DNA of 64,000 nt from Bryoerythrophyllum caledonicum (taxonomy: Eukaryota > Streptophyta > Bryopsida > Pottiales > Pottiaceae). The stretch spans positions 15,009,218 through 15,073,217 of the forward strand of contig OZ020514.1 in the NCBI GenBank assembly GCA_963971425.1, written 5' to 3'. The position numbers and the translations under genes were made by a program. This document shows positions 57,799 to 64,000 of the stretch, piece by piece; the first letter of the stretch is position 1; every line of letters starts with the position of its first letter. Below the pieces are notes generated by a model. It made no database searches and was not told the DNA's origin. It saw only the letters and a program-made list of their open reading frames with translations.

Positions 57799-60700
57799 AT
57801 GGCTTCTCAAGTCAGGTTTCGAGGGAAGAAAAATGTGCAGGGCACACTCCCCACGTCGTACCGTGCGAAGGTTTTTGAATCTGGGAGGAGGGTGCTTGCT
57901 TCATCGAAGCCGTGTCAATCTTTGCATGGTCTATCTCTTGAGTCTGATAGCCTAAACCTGATGCGTCTTGCTGAGATTGTCCAGTCTGAGGGTGTTTCGG
58001 GAGATTATAGACATGAAGGGAGTGACGGAAGCACTGCCTTCAAGCCTGAAAAGGTGGTCCACCTCTCAGACTCAGAGCCAATGCTGATGAGGTCCGAGGT
58101 TGGAAAGAAGGTAATTTTTCGTCCCATGTTTTCTGACTTGGTTTTGTTGTCCTCTGACTCGGAGGTTAAGGGTGAGAGCTCCTCCCAAGGGGGCTCCAGA
58201 GGCTATGTGCGAAAGTTCCAACCCTCTTGGGCAGCCTCCTTTCCTTCGGCCGAGCCTGTCTACGACGATGCCGGAGTTGCACACATGGTGAAGTGTACAA
58301 TCTGTACAAGGATTGAGAAGCACGTTACCACAATTTGCATGAAGAAGGACAATCTCAACAAACATGGTGGCTGGAGGTGTGCAACTCGAAGTATGCTGAA
58401 GGGGGGAGTCTTGAAAGGAGAATGGTACCGTGACCGCCAGAACAAACACTTCAAGAACGAGAGGTTGTTTGCGGCCTTGGGGCGTGATATTGTTCTGGAC
58501 ATCCTTCAGAAGGACAATCCAGCAGCTCGGCACAAGAAAATTGAGCAATTCTCGCTGATTTTTTGGCTCTGGAGTAATGGCCAACCGTTGAGGGACTACC
58601 CTCTTGCAGTGGAGCTCTTCAATTTCCTCAATGTTTCATGTCCCAAGAAACACTGGTGCTTGTCATCGGCGTGGGGCATGGCAGAGGCACTGCATCATGT
58701 CTTTCGCATGAATGTAAAGTCCCTCTTACTTTCTGCTCGTTTCATTGCAATGTCAGCCGATGAGGTTACTTCAATTGATAATGCTTCCTAGATCTCTATT
58801 CATGCGTTTGTAGTTGTGGACAATGTGAGAGTGCCCTTACAGTTGGCATTGGAGAGAGTTGTTGCCACTAGCAAGGCTCAAAGCGACCACATTACGAAGT
58901 TCGTCATGGCAACCCTTTTGGTGCCTGGTGGTCTTACGCACGAGCAAGTCATGGAGAGGCTGGTCTTATTCGGTGCTGACGGACACAGTGTGTTCCAAGG
59001 CTGTAGAAACGGCGTTACAGTTCAAATTAGAGACAAATATGCCCCGCACCTGATAGGTGTTCATTGCATAGCTCATCGGACAAGCTTGGCTGTCCAGGCC
59101 ATGTCGAGTACTTACCTTGTAGTCCGTACCGAAGTCCCCATACAAAAAGTCTATGAGTATTTCTCGAAGAGTTCTAAGAGGCATTTGAAGTTCACAAAAC
59201 TAGCTGACATTATGGAAACAAAGGGGAGGAAGATCTTGAAGCATGTCAAAACCCGCTGGTTGAGCTTGCTTCTATCCTCTCAGCGTGTACTTAGTGCATA
59301 CCGCACCCTGGTGATGAAGATGGAGTTAGATGATTCGAAGGATACTAACTCAAAGATTGTGTTGGCTTCTCTCATGGACATTGAGACCCTGCTCGGGCTT
59401 GCATGCCTGATTCCGCTCATGGAGGTCATTGACTACATGATGCAGTTCCTGCAAGCAAGGGTTGTGTATGAGTGTGATTTCGTAGCCGCCCTTAGGGAGT
59501 GCCAATTGCAAATTTGCACAATGTTCTTGGATCCTGAATTGGCCTTCAAGTCTGATAATTTTGACTTGTTGCATGGGCTGGAGGAGACATGCTCTCCAGC
59601 CATTCGTTTGAAGTGGGTCAGTGACCTCAACGAGAACGATGTAGAGCACCTTGCCTTCGCAAGCTCAGAGGTCTCAAACAACGTCTGGCTTTGTGAAACT
59701 AACTTTGTGACTCGTGCAAAAACAATGGTTACTTGACAGGTTCGGGCCGCTGCCATTGCGAGGACAAAGGACGCAGTCACAGGTAAGATCTCGCCCCTCT
59801 TACAAATTGCTATCCATGTGATTGAAGGTCGCTCAATCTACGTTGTTCTCTTTCGTTGTTGTCCCTCTTCCATATGTTGCACTGTTTGGGCCGAGTCAAG
59901 CCTTCTTCTCACTGCTTTCACTGCTTGTTTCATTGCGTTGTTCACGTTTCTAACTTCCTCTCTGCTTGTTGTGTTGTTCACGTTGTTTTCCTATTCACCA
60001 TGGTTTTGGGCTGTTGTTCATTTGTGTTGTTCAATACGTTCCTGTTCATCGCTGCCATTGTGATGCGTCTTTGTGTTGTTCAGGTCGTTCCTGTTCACCA
60101 TGGTCGTTGTGTAGTTCATTTGTGTTGTTCACGTCGTTCCTGTTCACGATGCAAATAGCGTTGTTCACGTCGTTTTCCTGTTCACCATGGTCGTTGTGTT
60201 GTTAATGTGTGTTCACTACATGCCGTCGTTCACGTCGTTGTCACAGCCTGGCGTTGTTGCGTTGCAATGAAGTATACTTTGTGTCGTTGGTTGCATTGTT
60301 CTTACTCCGCCTCACTTCAGTCGATGTGTTCATTGTACAGGGGCTGCCCGCTCCATTGCTGCGGAGCTGCATTTCCGATTCCTTTCGCAGCCGATCATGG
60401 ATGCCCTGGGAGTAGTGTTCCCGCAATTCTTGAGGGATGAGCATGCTGACGAGTCCTTTTTCAAGCACCTTGCGGTGCTGAAGCAGCATTTCTGCCAGGC
60501 GAAGAGCATTACAGGATGGCCTGACTGAAGTGATGTTAGTACCGCAAGGCTCCTATCTGCCCACGCCGTTGATGCTCAAAGCGCCATGTTTCGCTTGGCG
60601 ATGAAGGCAAATTGGTCCACTGCCATGGCTCGGCCCATCACCATCAATCCTTAGACGAGGGCATGGCACCAGCTTGGGGCAATTAGCATCTTGCTAGCAG

Positions 60701-60945
60701 GCTCTCCCGAGTACTTCAAACTTGCTGAGATTGCCACTGTGCTTGTTCTTGGCAGCGTGGAAGATGAGTAAACGTTTTCTACGTTTAGCTTTGTGAAAAG
60801 TAAAGTTCAAAATAAACTAACGGACCACATGGCTTTATGTGTATAAATTTACACGCAGAAGTTTAGGAGCTTGGAAAGTTTCCCCTGCAATGAGGCCATA
60901 GTTGAGTGGATGGCTATCAAGCCAAGATATGCTGTGGATGGGCAG
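57799..60945 (+). pseudogene. hAT transposase, broken
   Basis: From ATG 57,799 (MASQVRFRGKKNVQ) one frame reaches 59,736 with a single TAG at 58,789 (SIDNAS*ISIHAF, Trp expected). A BED/TTF-like zinc finger region lies around MVKCTICTRIEKHVTTICMK. The RNase H-like catalytic core has SADEVTSIDN, GADGHSVFQGC and GVHCIAHRTSLAVQ, followed by KTRWLSLL. After TGA 59,734 and an intron (about 59,782-60,340) the C-terminal dimerisation region follows at 60,341-60,945 (SVEDE*TFSTFSFVKSKVQN, VEWMAIKPRYAVDG) with further stops near 60,526, 60,652 and 60,768. hAT enzymes cut and paste DNA with dimer assembly through this C-terminal domain. Predicted inactive. Confidence 0.85.
59800..60335. repeat. Degenerate repeats in hAT intron (GTTGTTCACGTCGTTCCTGT)
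   Basis: Words TTGTTCACGTCGTT, CCTGTTCACCATGGTC and GTGTTGTTCA recur many times with variable spacing. They fill the intron between the hAT core and its C-terminal exon. No coding role. Confidence 0.6.
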
Positions 60946-62100
60946 TAAGTTTGAGCCTAGTTTCGACTCAGGCGAGGTGTTTTGGTGACATCAGTGAAGT
61001 TCACTGTGGCTGAATCTAAACTCGCCCTTGTTTCCATACTAGCAGTTAATTTCGTGTCTCTTGACATGGATAACAACCACTAGTATGTTATATTAATGTA
61101 CTTGAATCTAAATTGTTTGTTTTGTAGACTCTTGTTTATGTATGTTTTGATCACGTATTGACTAGGGCGTCGGAGTGTGTGTTTGTCGTGTGCAGGTTAT
61201 TGAGGTGTCTGGAGTGTGACCTGAAGAATAAGCAAAGTCTTCATTCGACAAGTAAAGTAGTTAGTAAAATTCAATACAATAATTAGTCGTTTGATAGCCT
61301 GATACAGTGGAAAAATTATGCAAAGTAGCGTGCTGTAGCTACCTTGAATCTCCCCATTGAGTAAATTTTTTTTAATACAAAACTATAGTTTTAGTTGCAA
61401 TTTCTGAGGCTACGAATGTTTGGAAAAAGTGGCCCAAATTTTTTTCGTCTGTGGCGCACCATTCGGCACAGCCTATTTGTTCAACTTGCACCTCTATGCG
61501 CACCGAAAAAAAACACTGAGTCCGACCATCTAGGCGCCACAATAAACAAGCAAGTTTCAGTTCTAGGTTTTTGAACACGTGGAGCACCTGATCTCTGACT
61601 ATGTCACCACGGCAGCCAAATTCCCCCAATTTCAACCAACCGAATCTGCCACCCATGGAAGAATCCAAAGGCGGCCCTATTTGGATGGCCACTTTCATTC
61701 AAATACACTTGCTTAATAGAAGTGGTTTGGAGGATGTCGCAGTGACGCTCTAAACGAGATGCCCTTGGATAAGCCTCGGGCAAAACTTGCATTTAAAGAC
61801 TATGATTCACAGAATTCTTCAATTCACACTACATATTGCATTTTGTTGTGTTCTTCATTGTTGCAATTAATGGTAATACAACAAGTTACTAGTTGAGTTA
61901 CTAGTTTAAGTTACTAGTTCACTTGCTAGTTCAGCCGAGGATTTCTCTGCAGCAAGATTGGTTTTTCCGGAACTAGGATGAGATCACATCTAAGCATGCA
62001 ACGGCAACTCTACACTAAGCATGTAAGTGCAACAAAAAATGTTATTGAAACTCTACATGTTTTGTGCACGACACAGTACAATACGTGCTCGCATTGAAGG
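60946..62100. other. Non-coding stretch with TTACTAGTT repeats
   Basis: Includes the 3' part of the hAT element to 61,518. At 61,880-61,930 TTACTAGTT recurs in short tandem. The minus-strand open frame at 61,698-61,372 has no recognised motif and I do not call it a gene. Confidence 0.4.
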
Positions 62101-62200
62101 TTTCCGATTTTTGAAGGACCCCCGTGAAGGAGGTACCGCCAGCGGCACTTGTTTCACAGGGGTCCTCGTGGCCTACACCTGCCCGGCCATCTCAACACAG
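62100..62200. repeat. Dispersed repeat with GC palindrome, related to 3,795-3,920
   Basis: Contains GAAGGACCCC, TGAAGGAGGTACCGCCAGCG, CACAGGGGTCCT and CACCTGCCC in the order seen at 3,811-3,895. The GCCGC palindrome core is degenerate. Confidence 0.45.
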
Positions 62201-62319
62201 CGTGCCTTGGATGGCATCACTCGTGGCCACATGATTCTACATGAATGGTGCCTTATTAATTCATGATAACCGATGATAACGCTACTAAGATAGAATAGTT
62301 TTGTTGAAGTTTAGCAAAG

Positions 62320-62475
62320 TTTGGTAAACGTTTAGCGGAGTATAATTGATGTTTAGCAAAATATTATTGACGTTTAGCGGAGTATAATTGACGTTTAGCG
62401 GAATATTATTGTTGTTTAGCAGGGATCTATTAATGTTTAGGAGACATCTGTTGACGTTTACAGAGGTTTTGTTGT
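62320..62475. repeat. 21-bp tandem repeat (ACGTTTAGCGGAGTATAATTG)
   Basis: About seven units, the first four at an exact 21-bp period, with core GTTTAGCGGAGTATAATTG. Later units degenerate. Non-coding; no link to the neighbouring elements was seen. Confidence 0.7.
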
Positions 62476-62854
62476 CGAAAAGAAAAGGAAGCTTACTACT
62501 ACCGGAATGCTATCAATCACCAGTAAACAAACAATTTCTACATCGACAGCTTAAGGTTCAAATATTGAAGTGACTTTGACATGAAAGATAATAGTTCCCT
62601 ACATGAATGGTGTTGTATTTCAACATCATGCGGTGCACTATCTAGATGAGACCTCCGCAAGAAAGATGTAAGTTGAACCCTCCTCAATGTAAATGTGTAA
62701 GTCTTGCTAAACCTTTAAAAGCAAACAATGTACACATCTGCCATGGACTCCCTCCCACGCGACAAGTTTTGCTTCCAACGAAGCTCCGTTTGAAACTCTT
62801 GCAACGACAACAAGAGTTTAGTTCCCTCCGTTAAATCTCCACACCTCTTGCTTG

Positions 62855-64000
62855 TAGATCAATATCAAGAAATTCCAAGTCATTGTCAACCGATTTGCCC
62901 GATGCTACATTGATGATGTTATCATTTATTGTAGCAACCCTTAAGTCTATGCGAGGCATCTTTAAGCAGTGTTTGAGAGGTTACGGCAGTGGAGATTGCA
63001 ATTGCACCATGACAAGTGCAAGTTCTTCCACGATCGGTTGCCATATTTGGCACATATGATTGTTCCAGGGGGTCTTGGCGTGCAATTGGCCAAGGTGGAT
63101 TCGTTGCAGAAGATTCCTGTCGCAACCAACGTGTCACGGCTTCAAGCTTTTTTTGGCTTGGTGAATTACTATCACCAGTTTGTCAAGAACTTTAGCTTGA
63201 TTCTTAAGCCATTGACTAATCTCATGGAAAAGGATCAACCATGGACTTGGGGACAAGAGCAACACCAGACATTTGTTCCTTTCAAGCTGAAGCTCAATTT
63301 AGTGCCCATGTTACGGCGTCCAGATGCTACACAACCCTTTGAGTTGCACACAAACTGGAGCGCTATGGGAATGGAGGTTGTGTTGGCTCTGAAGGATAAT
63401 AAGGGACGGGAGTACGTTGTGACTTTGCTTTCAAGAGCAATAACAATGCGGAGTATAACTATTCGTCCCATGAGAAGGGGGGCCTTGGCCGCGGTTTGGG
63501 CCATAGCTCATTTTAGGCCCTATTTGAATGGGCAACGTTTTACATTGGTGACCGACCATCAGCCTTTGAAGTGACTCATGGAGCCTGACAAGCTTAGTAA
63601 AAAGCTTGCCAGGTGAGTTTCGTTGCTTCAGGAGCATGACGTTAAGGTTGAACATCGGGTCAACATCACGAACTTGGATGCGGATGGTCTATCATGCGGA
63701 TGAGGATTTGGATAGGATCCAAGTTTTTAGCGATGTGTGGGAAGACAGTCCAATCTTGCACAAGCTACAACATGGAGCTCTTCTCCCAGCTCTTTCTGCT
63801 ATGGAGCGTAATAGAGTTGGGCACCGAATAGTGAGGTTTTGTTGGGAAAACAACCTTTTATTTTGGGTGTCGCCAGATGGGACTAGGCGCATAGTTCCAA
63901 GACTAGATCATAGGGCTTTTCTTGGTACGACAAGTACCCAAAGACCTAGGACATTTTGGTGTGCGACGGACTCATTCAATGTTGCGCAGCCGGTACTGGT
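62855..64000 (+). pseudogene. Second Ty3-type pol fragment, running off the window
   Basis: A short RT active-site segment (NRFARCYIDDVIIYCSNP, about 62,888-62,940, then TAA) leads into 62,969-63,574: ERLRQWRLQLHHDKCKFFHD, LQAFFGLVNYYHQFVKNFSL, then RNase H (QPFELHTNWSAMG, YGQRFTLVTDHQPLK-like, here YLNGQRFTLVTDHQPLK). Paired frameshifts near 63,430-63,475 scramble the NNNAEYNYSSHEK stretch. After TGA 63,572 it continues to a TNLDADGLS motif. At the right edge, in another frame, comes the integrase zinc finger (KDLGHFGVRRTHSMLRSRYW). RNase H Asp in HTDW appears as HTNW. Not closely similar to the 27-40 kb chromovirus. Broken; the rest lies outside the window. Confidence 0.82.

Larger units (their letters stand above)
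57391..61518 (+). mobile_element. hAT-like DNA transposon, decayed
   Basis: CAGTGTTTTTTT at 57,391 and its inverted copy AAAAAAACACTG ending at 61,518 bracket a hAT transposase pseudogene. CAGTG ends are usual for hAT. No 8-bp target duplication could be confirmed: the left side is replaced by the giant transposon, and the sequence across that element (TAGCCGCT) does not match the bases right of 61,518. The boundaries are therefore provisional. Confidence 0.6.

Noticed and set aside
5040-60945. Non-standard genetic code (TAG read as an amino acid)
   Set aside because: TAG, TAA and TGA all occur inside reading frames, replacing Trp as well as Gln and Arg, and frameshifts accompany them. Decay explains this better than reassignment.
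57383-61526. 8-bp target duplication around the hAT element
   Set aside because: The bases right of 61,518 (AGTCCGAC) do not match those left of the terminus, whether read directly or across the giant insertion. A weak 6-of-8 match starts 13-14 bp further right and was not accepted.

Overview
The window looks like nuclear DNA of a streptophyte (green plant lineage). Evidence: GT-AG introns, TTTAGGG-type telomere-like repeats (8,850-8,935), a SUVR-type SET-domain gene, a chromovirus with an initiator-tRNA-Met-like primer site, and DUF7869-like and hAT-like plant transposon genes. A non-flowering lineage (charophyte alga, bryophyte or lycophyte) is my inference. No rRNA, tRNA or CRISPR array was seen. 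Almost everything is transposon-derived and most coding remnants carry stops or frameshifts.

Layout. 1-10.8 kb: a decayed minus-strand gene with a WDGNNR motif and an array of GC-rich palindromes, a decayed DUF7869-like gene (5,040-7,704) flanked by palindromic repeat blocks, then non-coding DNA. 10.8-13.6 kb: a complete Tc1-type transposon with 575-bp terminal inverted repeats (TIRs), inserted at a TA inside an older repeat. 13.6-18.8 kb: non-coding repeats. 18.9-26.5 kb: decayed plus-strand exons of a protein with a QHSVAAS motif and an FCP1-like phosphatase domain; their introns carry the palindrome TTTAGCTC-N4-GAGCTAAA. 27.37-39.99 kb: a minus-strand chromovirus with two LTRs and two nested insertions, each with its own 5-bp target duplication.

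The main discovery candidate is at 40,557-57,388: a 16.8-kb unit bounded by a perfect 20-bp inverted repeat (GGGTGAAAGCAAGCTACACC) and a 4-bp CTCA duplication. It holds two convergent genes. The first is a decayed DDE-type transposase gene (plus strand, to 48,143) with DFAENY, SDGC and GHGKGE motifs. The second is a nine-exon gene (minus strand, 55,383-48,517) whose reading phase is kept across every GT-AG junction. It encodes a RING-like finger followed by pre-SET, SET and post-SET domains, as in plant H3K9 methyltransferases. It has one internal TGA. A DNA transposon that carries its own heterochromatin-type histone methyltransferase is not something I know as described. The 4-bp target duplication recalls the Sola superfamily, but that assignment is inference.

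57.39-61.5 kb: a decayed hAT element directly abutting the giant unit. 61.5-64 kb: short tandem repeats and the start of a second, plus-strand Ty3-type pol that runs off the right edge.

Two themes recur. Short palindromes are spread as arrays, blocks and single intronic copies, some with symmetrical changes in both arms. Premature stops sit mostly where Trp, Gln or Arg is expected, one transition away, which points to C-to-T decay of silenced DNA.
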